Shown here piece after piece: positions 25,901 to 32,684 of a stretch of DNA of 64,000 nucleotides; the stretch's first letter is position 1; every line of letters begins with the position of its first letter. A program made the position numbers and the translations under genes. Where the stretch lies: NCBI GenBank assembly GCA_012934845.2, contig WNNJ02003085.1:106211-170210 (forward strand), read 5' to 3'. Origin of the DNA: Pomphorhynchus laevis. Taxonomy: Eukaryota; Acanthocephala; Palaeacanthocephala; Echinorhynchida; Pomphorhynchidae. The notes under the pieces are model-generated. The model saw only the letters and a list, made by a program, of their open reading frames with translations, had not been told where the DNA came from and did no database searches.

Positions 25901-28900
25901 TCAATTCCTAAAAGAATTTTTAATTTTGGCCATTCCAAGCTTTCTAAAAAGATATTACTTTTTACAATATCTTAGAGTGAGCATATAATTAAAATAATAA
26001 TTATAATTAAAATTAAAATATTATAATATAAATTATAATTAAAATATTAGGCTTAAGAAACTCATTCTAGTATTTAAAATTTTTTTAATTTTGTATCAAA
26101 AATTTGATAACGTCATAACTTCTTCAATCCAAATAATGTCAAGCCAGAAGTTTTAAAGGTATAATAAAATACTAATTCATCATAGATATGCAACGTTTTA
26201 ATAATTGGAAGTTGCACAAAAAACCGATATAATGAGATATATTTATTTTTACATTTTCAAATCTTTGAATATTTGTAGTTCTAGTAGACTAATTGTTTTC
26301 TTATTTAGCGCCTATTTCGACAATAATAATCGGGTTTGGAAAATAATAAGAAAAATTAATTTTCGCATCCGGAAGAATTTGTAGAAAAAATATTTTTATA
26401 AAAATAACAGAACTCACAACTTTAATTATAGTTTGAAATACTTTTTATAATGTTGTAAAGAATATCATCACATTTACTAACTTCAATAATAAAATAAGTT
26501 TATCCAGTTTAATATTTTTACAGTAAATGCCCATTCAAAAATATTGTAACAAGTAATCTTTATAGTAAGCTTGGTAATACCGAACCTAAAAGTCCTCCTC
26601 AAAAAATATCTAAACAAACACAACTCAAAAACAAACACAACTTAAGCAAACACAATAGAAAGAAAAACAAAACAAAAACAAGGAAAATATAATAAAAAAC
26701 CAAACAATAAACAAGAATATAATAACAATTAGATCAGCTAATTGAGTTTTATTATTTTATATTATATATAAATTAAAAATAATAATAAATAAAATAGATA
26801 ATTTAATGATTAATAATTAAATAATTATAAATAATTATAAATAATAAATAATTATTATATAAGATTTTATATAATTTATATTTATAAAGTTAAAATTTAA
26901 AATTGATATTTAAAATAAAAATCATTTTTATGAATTGAATAATAAATAATAGACGATGTATCAGAAGTAAGAATTAGATATCATCATGATATTAGAGGTC
27001 ATCATGATGAACTGCTATGTTATCAGTTTCATCCCCTATTCTTCGACTCAACATAGCAACGGGAACAAATAAATGTTAAAGACATATTTCCACTGAATCC
27101 ATTCGAGTATCTAGTGTATCTTATTCTAAAACAACGTCGATTTTTAATTATCCATCTATAAAAATATTCCACGATAATATATACATATATAATATGTATA
27201 TATTAAATAATTCAAGTGATTTGAAAGAAAATTAATATCATTACATATTATGGCAATTCTTAAAATTTCATTATTTAATGTATTATATTTAATATAAAAG
27301 TCAAGAGTCTTCAATATGTTTTACGGCCATATTTGCGTCCCCCAAAGATGCAACAAGCGCTTCAACATTTGATTCACGGTTATGGAATCCCACTGTCTGC
27401 ATTTGTACAAGTTCGGATGCATAAAGTTGTTCTTGAGTTTGGTTTGGTTGTTGATTTGTTGGCTGATGTTGCTGGGGATGAAGACGATCTAATGGTTGAA
27501 ACAACGAAGCAGTATGATCTTGATTTGAATTTTGTAAATTTTGAGATGCTGTTGTTGCATATGCTGTTTGTCTATTGCTTGGTGATTGAAACAAATCCAC
27601 ATTAGATGAAGTAGGTTGACTATTCATTTGATTATCGACTAAACCGCTTATATTTGAAGATATCAACTGTGAATATACTTGTGGGGATGTGTCCTTAAGA
27701 CGAATTAGGTTTTGCAGAATTTGTACAATCGGCCACAATGCTCGAGGATTTGTGTATAGAGCACGAATTTCAGGTATTAGCCACTGACTTATAAACTCAT
27801 GAATTACACGATGTACTTGTTCTCTTTGTCTTTCGTCCTGTATAAATTCATATGTACGCAGCAGATTAAGTAGAATACCAGGATCGCGGATAGAATTATC
27901 TATCTTTGGGTTAAAACTGGATGCCCGCAACATGTCGATTAACACGCGAGGATTTTCAGCAGCGACTATTAATAATTGTTGAGGGTTCATTGTAGAATAC
28001 CGATTAGTGTTTTCGCTTGAGGGTTCATTGTAGAATACCGATTAGTGTTTTCACTTGATGTTTTCTTGATGTTTTAGCTTGATGATCAGCAAATAGATGG
28101 CGTTTCAATATGGTTTCCTCTAGCTCAATAACTGGCATATATCTACAAGAGTGACAGGAGAAAAACATTTACATGATTTACCTGGTCTTGTCCAATATTG
28201 GAGGTACGTGGACGACGAATTTTTTGTATTTAAGGTAAAACCAGAATCCTGTAATTTGAATGTGTTGCTGAACATGAAAGATCCGGGTAATTAATGGAAT
28301 TTTACATATGAGGATTCTGATAAGCATACTTCCTTTCTAGACGTATACATATTTCGACAGCAAATGATTAAGACGGACGTACATAGGAAAGCTGGCGTAC
28401 CCTCGGGATTAACTAATTGGTCTACTGACAGACCTATTGGATATAAAATCATAGGTTGCTGCATTGTACTACAGAGCTATGAAAATTTGTTCTACGGACA
28501 AGACAATACGTATTAGGTATTGTGAAATATCTACTGTTATTAGAGAGACAGTATCCTCTACAATCCATTAAACAAGTGTTTTTCAAGGCCAAAATTATGA
28601 GAGTGAAGAGCAAAGTCGAAGAAAACCAAAATAAAGATACTCGCAACAATTTATTTTCTACCATTTATATTTTGGAAGAGTATAATAATAGATTGATATA
28701 TTTGTTGAAGACTGATGGGCAACGAAATATAATTTATCACAAAAGCGACCTTCTCTGACCTCTTTTCTAAAAACGAAACAATTATATTCAAAAAATGAAG
28801 TAGTATATTATATCCCTTGTAAAGATCGCGAAGTCTACATCGGTCAAACCAAACAAGATCAACGAAAGAGATTTGAACAACAAAAGGGTAGTCTTAAAAG

Positions 28901-29639
28901 AGATGATGTTTCTTTAGTAATATTTAATCATTGGTTAAACAGATCACATGCGATTGTTTTTGACAATACAACTGTTTTAAATAGTTGATAATGATCCATT
29001 ATTGATAAATAATTTAGTAATTTTCTGAAGATGCTAACAGAAGTTAGCGAAATATCAAAAATTTCTCTTTTCTTTGAACCAGCTTAAATAATTAAATACA
29101 ACTGTTCTTATATACGAGCCAAACACACGTCATCGTTTTATCAAGGAGGCGATACAAATCGAAATTGCATCAACCCTGCAAGGCAATAAAAGCAATTAGT
29201 GCTTAAAATTATCTCCGGATAAGGATTTGTTGGAACAACATATCAATTAATTTTTCCGTTTTTATTCTATATACTATGTCATCAGTTGTCAAAGACTATA
29301 GTGATTTCTGAAGAACCCAGGCCAATTGCATTAACCAAAATTCAAAAATAAAGCTATTTCTCTTATTTTTCATAGGAGAAAGAGCCAACTAATGATAATT
29401 TATACTATATATATAATGAATATTATTTTTTTATGTAAATACAATCGTGCAGATAATTTATGCTTTGATTGATTCTATTTCAAAATTCTAAATTTAACAA
29501 ATGAATCAACATTACTTATCTTTAGAAATTAAATTAATAGAACAAAGTACTTACGTATTGCTTTACCAACGATAGTGTCATCAGGATTTGACTGCAGAGA
29601 ATCAATAACTGAATAAACACTGTCCATCAAACTATTTAT
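7865..29639 (-). CDS. TOM1-like VHS-GAT adaptor gene, exons spread over about 21.8 kb
   Basis: Joining plausible exons on the minus strand gives, in order, a VHS domain, a GAT domain and a clathrin-box tail. Exons recognised: 29,639-29,555; 24,277-24,190; 19,378-about 19,253; 19,082-18,942; 17,220-about 17,011; 11,135-11,053; 7,960-7,865. Splice phases agree at the joins 29,555/24,277, 18,942/17,220 and 11,053/7,960. VHS blocks align with TOM1/GGA proteins (VGKAIQRAL..ENWEMIMSVCDLVN, VKNCGRKFH, CWAFVF, DLYSELVSKNVTFPDL), and GAT blocks with KLKSEISIVCEHVRIF and LVDDINNVFAKY. Proteins of this family bind ubiquitinated cargo and clathrin on endosomes. At least one VHS exon and one GAT exon, and the 5' end, are not located. 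The introns are full of transposons. TOM1 against GGA assignment rests on the tail and is uncertain. Confidence 0.7.
7961..8710. other. Intron sequence, nothing recognised
   Basis: AT-rich, no coding signal and no repeat family I recognise before the Penelope-like copy begins. Confidence 0.4.
8733..9527 (+). CDS. Penelope-like reverse transcriptase fragment (PLE-A copy 1)
   Basis: 264 residues. RT palm motifs are visible: QVKGVPMGGNSSP at residues 64-76 and FRYIDDICVF at 109-118, followed by YLDMNIKL, the usual downstream RT block. A basic segment (LYRKDDIFKFTRN) follows. The N-terminal fingers are missing, and no GIY-YIG domain is seen after the stop, so this is a partial protein. Affinity to Penelope-type RTs rests on the PMG..SP and YIDD motifs; a related, unnamed RT family is possible. 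The near-identical protein in copy 2 (minus strand, 13.5 kb) supports it as real element coding sequence. Confidence 0.65.
   Translation: MVKLINLIFGKIYTYICYNNYNAYLTKIKPSSKYKYMDKIELIESLNILINQNYLKVGTSIFRQVKGVPMGGNSSPIIADLFLSFIEYEFVHNCVKTKSKQYKYMKYMFRYIDDICVFNSNNFYSISEHIYPESLILNKTNINDKEGVYLDMNIKLTLSKTTINLYRKDDIFKFTRNIFLHEHSCIPYNIKYNTLNNEILRIATICNDIGFLQNHLNNLIDTYFKLGYYKNNIKQKIVKYINQHNNIKNKFKLLSGKFLWMDNK
9595..9670 (+). ncRNA. PLE-A 3' structured RNA motif, copy 1
   Basis: Three possible stems interleave: GGCCCC (9,595-9,600) with GGGGCC (9,626-9,631); CTGCTATG (9,602-9,609) with CATAGCAG (9,643-9,650); TTAGAGG (9,614-9,620) with CCTCTAA (9,664-9,670). The first two cross, as in a pseudoknot. The CTGCTATG stem is kept in the copies at 15.9 and 27.0 kb. 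Function unknown. Confidence 0.5.
9891..10469. other. Intron sequence, nothing recognised
   Basis: AT-rich, no domain or repeat recognised; a lone CTGATGA near 10,316 lacks the rest of a hammerhead core. Confidence 0.4.
10526..10618 (-). ncRNA. Hammerhead ribozyme, left arm
   Basis: Mirror copy on the minus strand: CTGATGA complementary to 10,555-10,561, stem II to 10,541-10,554, GAAA to 10,537-10,540, stem III from 10,608-10,614 with 10,531-10,537, stem I from 10,602-10,606 with 10,562-10,566. The core is intact. It differs from the right copy by one extra bulged base beside stem III and one base in the stem I loop region. Confidence 0.85.
10690..10782 (+). ncRNA. Hammerhead ribozyme, right arm
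   Basis: Core CTGATGA at 10,747-10,753; stem II GAAC/GTTC at 10,754-10,757 and 10,764-10,767 with a six-base loop; GAA at 10,768-10,770. Stem III pairs TCACCAT (10,694-10,700) with ATGGTGA (10,771-10,777) and extends as CAAA/TTTG past a bulged C. Stem I pairs TAGCC (10,702-10,706) with GGCTA (10,742-10,746) and continues as CTCCC/GGGAG and AACT/AGTT across internal loops. The predicted cleavage is after A10,701 (an AUA site). All conserved core bases are present. Stem III is the open stem. Confidence 0.85.
11053..11135 (-). CDS. TOM1-like gene, GAT-domain C-terminal exon
   Basis: 83-bp exon between acceptor TTGTTTTTAG and donor CAG/GTAAAG. In phase 2 it reads LILSLVDDINNVFAKYLDF, matching the last GAT helix (LL.VND.LNNVF.R...F) of TOM1 proteins. 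It leaves in phase 0, matching the last exon. Confidence 0.7.
11136..11940. other. Intron sequence, nothing recognised
   Basis: AT-rich; no coding or repeat signal seen before the RTE 3' end. Confidence 0.4.
11945..13437 (-). mobile_element. RTE-clade LINE, 5'-truncated
   Basis: Minus-strand blocks in order: KNAKATGPDNVTSEFWK (RTE hallmark) near 13,375, STTVRIWKQK, SPNQCG near 13,090, AFLDLEKAFDRVPHEVIW near 12,990, YQGSALSPLL near 12,810, ILYADDVMFAS at about 12,720, LKYLGSTIAADG near 12,510, and the C-terminal RPIGRPKLRWMDVIRHDL near 12,110. The YADD catalytic motif is intact, but frameshifts separate the blocks and about 250 bp near 12,200-12,450 is degraded. The 3' end is A/G-rich (AAGAAAAAGAAGAAG near 11,950). 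The 5' end abuts a truncated Penelope-like copy at 13,440. Confidence 0.85.
12456..13091 (-). CDS. RTE reverse transcriptase fragment
   Basis: 211-residue open frame with FLDLEKAFDRVPHE, GVYQGSALSPLLF and LYADDVMFASV, the RT palm of RTE LINEs, ending at SSRVNAT where the frame breaks. A real RTE RT region is several times longer; this is the longest surviving piece. It lies antisense to no host exon. Confidence 0.8.
   Translation of the reverse strand: MWVVKNCDTIDAIHAFRLLEKHREKRKTIYSAFLDLEKAFDRVPHEVIWYALRFHLVPEEIVEWVKLIYKGSASQVCTTVGYTDYFPTTIGVYQGSALSPLLFILIIDAISNNLNRQFPWTILYADDVMFASVDKDDLQQQINSWGNRLKQFGLRLNARKTEYLTTNMNYDQPLQFKSHKLNRTTALKYLGSTIAADGNLHAAVSSRVNAT
13440..14335 (-). mobile_element. 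Penelope-like retroelement, PLE-A copy 2
   Basis: Homologous to copy 1 from about AGTAGATATTAAAGAAGC down to the AATACGTCATT reached just after the ORF, where the RTE begins. The structured 3' motif is therefore missing. Orientation is opposite to copy 1, about 4 kb away. Confidence 0.68.
13512..14321 (-). CDS. Penelope-like reverse transcriptase fragment (PLE-A copy 2)
   Basis: 269 residues, closely similar to the 8,733-9,527 protein over its whole length, with the same VPMGGNSSP and FRYIDDICIF motifs. It begins a few residues further upstream (MMPKVDIKEALVKL). The shared N-terminal limit suggests both copies descend from a similar truncated form, or that coding sequence upstream is too diverged to see. 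Confidence 0.65.
   Translation of the reverse strand: MMPKVDIKEALVKLINLIFGKRYTYICYNNYNAYLTKIKPSNKYKYMDKIELIESLNILINQNYLKVGTSIFRQVKGVPMGGNSSPIIADLFLSFIEYEFVHNCVKTKSKQYKYMKYMFRYIDDICIFNSNNFYSISEQIYPESLILNKTNINDQESVCLDMNIKLTLTKTTINLYRKDDIFKFTRNIFLHEHSCIPYNIKYNTLNNEILRMAKICNYISFLQNHLNYFINTYFKLGHCKNIIKQKIVKYMNQHNNIKNKFKIIIGKFL
14606..14773 (+). mobile_element. PLE-A copy 3, short fragment
   Basis: Matches the C-terminal coding part of copy 1 (GFLQNHLNNLIDTYFKLGYY region through KLLSGK). No 3' region is attached. Confidence 0.65.
14774..15745. other. Intron sequence, nothing recognised
   Basis: AT-rich. Two near-repeats of ATGACGTCATC at about 15,640 and 15,670 are visible but not explained. Confidence 0.4.
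15752..16175 (+). mobile_element. PLE-A copy 4, 3' end
   Basis: Starts in the last codons of the RT ORF (AAAATAGTAAAATATATAAA), continues through the structured motif at about 15,899-15,976 and ends near CACAGTTAGCTA, parallel to the copy 1 end. More diverged than copy 1. Confidence 0.62.
15899..15976 (+). ncRNA. PLE-A 3' structured RNA motif, copy 4
   Basis: TGTTATG (15,910-15,916) pairs with CATAACA (15,950-15,956). Against copy 1 (TGCTATG/CATAGCA) one base pair has changed on both sides, C:G to T:A. The GGCCCC stem partner is lost here. Confidence 0.45.
16176..16622. other. Intron sequence with an unrecognised 89-codon ORF
   Basis: The plus-strand frame 16,209-16,478 (MVSEACGLEINKIPSF...) matches no family I know, and there is no independent sign of coding. 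Confidence 0.3.
16623..16755. repeat. Inverted-repeat pair with hammerhead-like hairpins
   Basis: The left copy (minus strand, 16,623-16,659) reads CTGATGAT, stem GCTAG/CTAGC, then GAAATATTCG. The right copy (plus, from 16,735) reads CTGATGATGCTAG but then diverges. The sequence between them is also inverted (TACAATTTgTTCATC). Core bases fit CTGANGA...GAAA, but no stems I or III were found, so this is only hammerhead-like. Confidence 0.55.
17011..17220 (-). CDS. TOM1-like gene, linker and first GAT helix exon
   Basis: Acceptor TTTGTTTATCCAG, then GSTFSEIPLPSND..., a polar linker, and KLKSEISIVCEHVRIFDEII, which aligns with the first GAT helix (KLRSELE.V.GN.RVMSEML). Phase 0 entry agrees with exon 18,942-19,082. 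The donor after GCAGCAAAG is my choice; the frame stays open to 16,843, so the 3' limit is uncertain. Confidence 0.62.
17448..18215. repeat. Long inverted repeat with hammerhead-like ends
   Basis: Sequence at 17,490-17,700 recurs inverted at about 17,945-18,170 (both arms share GTATGTTTTTATCACTT, TTCAATTTTGTGTTG and TTTTCGGTATTTTCTTTT on one strand). The outer ends carry the hairpin motif: TGATGATGATAGC..GGTTATCGAAGTATTG on the minus strand at the left, and a degraded CTGATAATCATAACAGG version on the plus strand at the right. No ORF of note. Likely an old non-autonomous foldback element. Confidence 0.6.
18216..18941. other. Intron sequence, nothing recognised
   Basis: AT-rich; a doubled AGTCACTAATTGT near 18,460 and 18,500 is the only repeat noticed. 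Confidence 0.4.
18942..19082 (-). CDS. TOM1-like gene, VHS C-terminal exon
   Basis: 141-bp exon, acceptor TCGACTTACAG, donor CAACAACAA/GTAGAT. Translation CWAFVFRNEKQFKPV, DLYSELVSKNVTFPDLNSS and IPVEATQQQ matches the VHS end (W..AF..., Y..L+.KG+.FP..D, PI.TP) of TOM1/GGA proteins. Phase 0 at both ends. Confidence 0.72.
19253..19378 (-). CDS. TOM1-like gene, central VHS exon
   Basis: Acceptor GACTCTTTAG, then IIEALVKNCGRKFHLELPNR and FLRELRLLLTNHN. VKNCG+.FH is the hallmark VHS motif. The 3' limit is uncertain: a GAC/GTATTG donor at 19,253 keeps phase, but the next residues (DDVLLNI) also look VHS-like, so the exon may run further. Confidence 0.7.
19379..20755. other. Intron sequence, nothing recognised
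   Basis: AT-rich with dense A/T tracts at 19,480-19,620. The missing VHS exon should lie between here and 24,190, but I could not place it. Confidence 0.35.
20756..21715. repeat. 136-bp tandem repeat array, about seven units
   Basis: Units begin at ACAGGTAAATATATTTGTTG at 20,891, 21,027, 21,163, 21,299, 21,435 and 21,571, an exact 136-bp period. The first unit (20,756-20,890) is clearly diverged and the last decays at its end, while the middle units look identical. No coding potential. Recent unequal exchange is the simplest explanation. Confidence 0.93.
21716..22839. other. Intron sequence with a half copy of the next hairpin repeat
   Basis: No coding signal. About 22,545-22,605 repeats one arm of the 22,840-23,002 inverted repeat (CTGTGAAATGCAAGGATTCT). 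Confidence 0.45.
22840..23002. repeat. Imperfect inverted repeat (hairpin, MITE-like)
   Basis: Arms of about 75-80 bp, 22,840-22,916 and 22,921-23,002, share GATTTCC, CATTTAAT, TGCAAGAATG/TGCAGGAATG and ATGCTTCAAT with scattered mismatches; the loop is only a few bases. Such a fold could be a small MITE or an inverted duplication. Confidence 0.65.
23003..24189. other. Intron sequence, nothing recognised
   Basis: No coding signal. A small hairpin with CAGTTGGTT/AACCAACTG arms sits at about 24,003-24,034. Confidence 0.4.
24190..24277 (-). CDS. TOM1-like gene, N-terminal VHS exon
   Basis: 88-bp exon with acceptor TAATTTTCAG and donor GCAGGG/GTAGTT. With the base left by the upstream exon it reads QRALKPLDTGEENWEMIMS then VCDLVNANVQG, matching the VHS start (IE.AT......EDW..I+.+CD.+N). 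The following piece of the domain was not found between here and 19,378. Confidence 0.68.
24605..25665 (+). mobile_element. LINE-D copy 4 (RT region), degraded
   Basis: Plus-strand blocks follow family D: SIQNSLISIYDKEL, FHGLVKGRSVHSS, VAAFLDFSAAFNRISI, LLYAKRFFYKDDPDAR, then the open piece 25,082-25,369 with VYADDTIVMFSGR and PATKKKLQRLA, then RFLKLITTRLPSIV and RCVRDTLN. Stops and frameshifts are frequent. It lies in the TOM1-like intron and is antisense to the gene. Both ends are truncated. Confidence 0.75.
25666..26727. other. Intron sequence with a perfect small hairpin
   Basis: 25,770-25,804 is a hairpin with arms GTAACTTGAATTTT and AAAATTCAAGTTAC around a few bases. An A/C-rich stretch (repeats of AAACACAA) is at 26,610-26,710. 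No coding signal. Confidence 0.5.
26728..27298 (-). mobile_element. PLE-A copy 5, 3' end
   Basis: The minus strand runs from RT coding sequence (NTLNNEIL region) at 27,298 through the structured motif at 27,067-26,990 to the family end near ACTCAATTAGCTGATC at about 26,728. Its truncated 5' end lies three bases from the stop of the ubiquilin-like ORF, on the same strand. Confidence 0.62.
26990..27067 (-). ncRNA. PLE-A 3' structured RNA motif, copy 5
   Basis: TTGCTATG pairs with CATAGCAG (plus positions 27,052-27,059 and 27,012-27,019) with one wobble pair, and a TCCC/GGGA helix crosses it, echoing the two pseudoknot stems of copy 1. Confidence 0.45.
27301..27990 (-). pseudogene. Ubiquilin-like C-terminal fragment (UBA domain), intronless
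   Basis: A 229-residue frame. The last 40 residues (LVQMQTVGFHNRESNVEALV to the end) match the ubiquilin/Dsk2 UBA domain, which binds ubiquitin; the MGF loop reads VGF here. Upstream, PEIRALYTNPRALWPIVQIL matches the ubiquilin STI1-like segment (..SNPRAMQALLQIQ), and a Gln/Asn-rich linker follows as in ubiquilins. Normal ubiquilins are about 550-600 residues with an N-terminal UBL, absent here. The frame is uninterrupted, with no introns, and lies inside a TOM1-like intron between two Penelope-like copies. A truncated retrocopy is my best reading; a short derived gene is possible. Confidence 0.65.
27981..28056. repeat. 38-bp tandem duplication over the ubiquilin-like start
   Basis: GAGGGTTCATTGTAGAATAC and the next 18 bases occur twice, at 27,981 and 28,019, differing at one position (CGCTT/CACTT). 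It duplicates the ATG context out of frame (38 is not a multiple of three). Confidence 0.85.
28080..29250 (+). mobile_element. Canonical Penelope-like element fragment with GIY-YIG endonuclease
   Basis: Blocks on the plus strand: DGVS...PLA (RT motif B position) near 28,095, YWRYVDDEFFVFK (RT catalytic) at about 28,195, FLDVYIFRQ near 28,335, a basic tail to 28,790, then the GIY-YIG nuclease VVYYIPCKDREVYIGQTKQ at about 28,800-28,860 and LNRSHAIVFDN to 28,966. After a 118-bp insertion the nuclease resumes as NTRHRFIKEAIQIE. The copy is degenerate and 5'-truncated. It is unlike PLE-A in sequence, so two Penelope-type families are present. Confidence 0.78.
28977..29094 (+). mobile_element. 118-bp insertion carrying a hammerhead-like hairpin, with 12-bp duplication
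   Basis: Flanked by AATACAACTGTT at 28,965-28,976 and 29,095-29,106. Inside, 29,024-29,052 reads CTGAAGAT, stem GCTAAC/GTTAGC with an AGAA loop, then GAAATATC. Removing the insert rejoins the GIY-YIG domain. It is probably the truncated end of another retroelement. Confidence 0.72.
29555..29639 (-). CDS. TOM1-like gene, upstream exon
   Basis: 85-bp exon, acceptor ATATTTATTAG, strong donor ATAC/GTAAGT. It reads INSLMDSVYSVIDSLQSNPD then DTIVGKAI and splices in phase into the 24,277 exon, giving TIVGKAIQRAL like TPVGQRIEKAT of TOM1. There is no start codon; the first exon lies further upstream. Confidence 0.65.
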
Positions 29640-30529
29640 CTAATAAATATAAACGCTATTTTTGTCAAAAAGAATTTGCTAACTACTGCATTAATTTATA
29701 AATATAATTGATAAATTAGAAAATATCAAGCAATTACATTGCAAAATTTAAAAAACACTGACAAATTTTAACCCACGTTAAGTCTCTAAAATTTTGAATA
29801 TTGGTATTCATTGAAATACCAATATTTGTAATACCAATATACAGGCGAAACGTCTCGCTTGATAAAAAAATCAAGAAATCAAAGCGTAAAATGTTCATTG
29901 TCTTAACACTAAGATAAATATGAAACAGTATTACAGAACTTAATTGAGTTGTATACCGTCGCATCTAAACAAGCGTTTATTTTGCATCGCCATCAGAAAT
30001 TCAAAAGGTATACAATCCCCAGGTATATTTACTTAAAATCAACGCGGTATAATGCAAGCGGCTAAGTTAAAGAAATGTGATGGAGAATCACGATTGTTCT
30101 GGTCCTTCTGAGATAGTAGATTTATAACGTAATATAAATCTAAATTTTAAATCTACATTCTGATAATGTAGATTTATAACGTTGGGTAAACATCCAGGTA
30201 TAAATTCAATTGGTGTATGATAAGTGATATGAATAATCTCTAAGGCACATCTTATTTGGCAATTTTTAGTTTTAGTTGCCGGGTATTCACAAATACATTT
30301 ATGTAAGGAACAAAGATGTGAAACGGAATCAGTGATTCATACTATAAAGAATACATTTAATAGCAAAACCGATAATGGTGTTTTGTTGATAGGTGTGAGT
30401 AACGCGTTGAAGTGGTAAGAAGTTTAAAACGTTGAAAAAGTACCTAGGAAGTATGTGAATTATGTCAGAAAACGATTTTTAGGAGTGGATGACTGACATG
30501 ATTGGATTTAGTGGATTTATTAAAACGGA
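29640..30529. other. Non-coding sequence upstream of the recognised TOM1-like exons
   Basis: No start exon recognised. A local repeat of TAACGT..TAAATCTA at 30,120-30,180 is the only structure noticed. Confidence 0.35.
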
Positions 30530-32657
30530 TAAAAGGTACAAGGGCGATAGTTGGAAAAAGTAGGAAGGAGCGAAATAGGCGATAGCTAGAAGTAAGTTGT
30601 CGAGCGATTGTTTATTAAGAAGGAGACGAACGATAGCAGATTTCCAGTGTCAAGGAAATACACGACTGCTATAAATGAGTTAAACAAGTTGATGAGAAAG
30701 GATATATTGATGAGCATATGGATTTAATTATGGGGTTATGCAGAGGATCGGCAGGTGAGGTTTTGTTGAGCAAGGACATGATGAGTTGCATTTGGTGCGT
30801 AGCAGGTGGAGATGAGATCGGTGAAGACCAAGATAGGAAACACGGAGAAACGGAGTGAGCGAGTGGATATCACGTCTGAGAGAGTGGTGATAGACTCGAA
30901 AAGCATGACGGAGTCAACGCTTTGAGAGTAGCCATTGGATGTCAAACCACGGGGCACGGTGCAAGCGTCGATTAGGGTGAGGATTGAAGGGCAAGAGAAG
31001 GTCGAGAGTGGATTGAGTTCATATTCGAAAAGAAAGGCAATATCGTAAGGAGAGGATAATACTATTGTGGGTAATGATAGAGACGATTTGAGTAAGGCAG
31101 AGCGGAGAAGGGAGAGGTCAAGATTTCTCCAAGGGCGACGTAAGATGATAGGTGTGTGAAGCGGTGAGTGCTTGGAAGTTTGATCAGGGGTGACGAGAAA
31201 GTGATCGGATAGACCACGATCAGAGATGTGCAGTGAAGTGTAGGCAGCAAAACGATCAAGGACAACCATTATGTCGAGTGCCCCGCAAACAATATGTGTG
31301 GGGTAATGGAGACGAGTTTGTAATTGTATTCGGGTAGAATGTTGATGAACCGGATAGAATCGGTGGAAGAGAGGCGATCGAGGCCGATGTAGAAGTCGCC
31401 AAGAACAAATGAAGGAATGGAGGACAAAAAACAATTAGAAAAGAGGAAAGCGAGTTCGGTAAAAAATAAGAATGTAGGAGATGATGAACCAGGACTGTAT
31501 ACAATGGCGAGATCTAGAGTGATCGGGTAATAAGAACGACAAGTGAGCAATTCAAAAAGGCAAGGGCTGAAAGGGGGAGTAATTTGCAAAGAGACAAGGC
31601 GTGACGTGCGTATGCGACAATGCCGCCATGATTAGAGAATTTAGAAGGTGATAATATGATAGGAGGGAGGATTCGACTAGTGAGCGACCGGCAGAGAGCA
31701 GTCGGCGATGGAGAGGTCGTGAGAATCTGAGTATCAGGATTCGGTGAGGCAGTAGAGATCAAGGGATTGCTTGGTGAATAGAATGAGGCCAAGATCAGAT
31801 TTATGGAGAATATATCTAGTGTTAAGGAATCCGATGCGGAAACCGTGTGCTGTGGCGAAAGAATCTAGTAGAGAAGACACATAGGAGAGATGGAGCGCCA
31901 TCGAATTTTTGGACGGGTGTGGACAACTTGAAAATTTCCGTCTATGTTTCGGATGGAGAGTGATGTTTCGCCGTTTTCCTCGCGACGGCGTTTTTTGATG
32001 GGAGCAGAAGAGAGTTAAGTGATTACGAAAGGTGTGCGATCAAGGAAAATTCGAGTAGTTGAAGAAAATATGAGTTTAAATCGTTGAGAGAGGAAAGAGG
32101 ACGCGTGCACGCGATGCTTGAAAACAATTTTTAGGAGAGGGGGCTGGGAAGTATTAGATTGAGAAGATTTGTTTAGACGGATGAATGCGACAGGAGAAAT
32201 GTCCTTGAAAAAGGATGGTTTATCCGCAGGAACAATAGACGAGAGGATGGATCTGAAGGCGGAAACATCGTGGTCCAGACGTGCTTGTGGAGATAAGGAG
32301 TTGGAAGGCGTGATATTAGTAACAATGACGCAACGATCGCGAGAAGCAAAGCGCTTCCGTAAAGGAGGACGAGTGACGTGAGTGGGTGAGATCACGATAG
32401 GAAAACTGACAGTTGATGATTTGGAGGGAATTGGTTTGACGACGGGATACATAAAGGATAATGATAATAAAGAGGGTGGCAAGTGATTGAAGAAAGGTTA
32501 TGAGTGGAAGGATCGTGGAGGTTAATGGAGGCAATTTCGATTGATGGATGTCGGTTATTGAGAAACGAGACAGAAAGAACAAAATGGGGTGTCGGGTAGT
32601 GAAGATGACATGGGATGGGAAGTGTATATGGTGACAGGGTAGGTGCGTAGATAAAAT
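30530..32657 (-). mobile_element. LINE-C copy 4 (ORF1, endonuclease, start of RT)
   Basis: Minus strand from 32,657: ORF1 (open piece 32,482-32,015 with PLRKRFASRDRCVIVT and PPLLKIVFKHR), ending in the ORF1/ORF2 overlap near 31,900, then the endonuclease (LGDFYIGLDR near 31,400, GLSDHF near 31,210, ILRRPWRNLDLSLL near 31,130). The linker is deleted and joins NLTCRSS to the start of the RT finger region, ending near 30,530 without the catalytic part. Frameshifted several times. Its 5' end faces the LINE-A fragment that follows on the other strand. Confidence 0.78.
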
Positions 32658-32684
32658 ACATTGGATTTATATTGATATCTTATC

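Noticed and set aside
32169-32381. Arg/Lys-rich ORFs antisense to LINE-C ORF1 (also 43,818-44,030)
   Set aside because: Same antisense frame appears in both LINE-C copies, so it is a shadow of ORF1.
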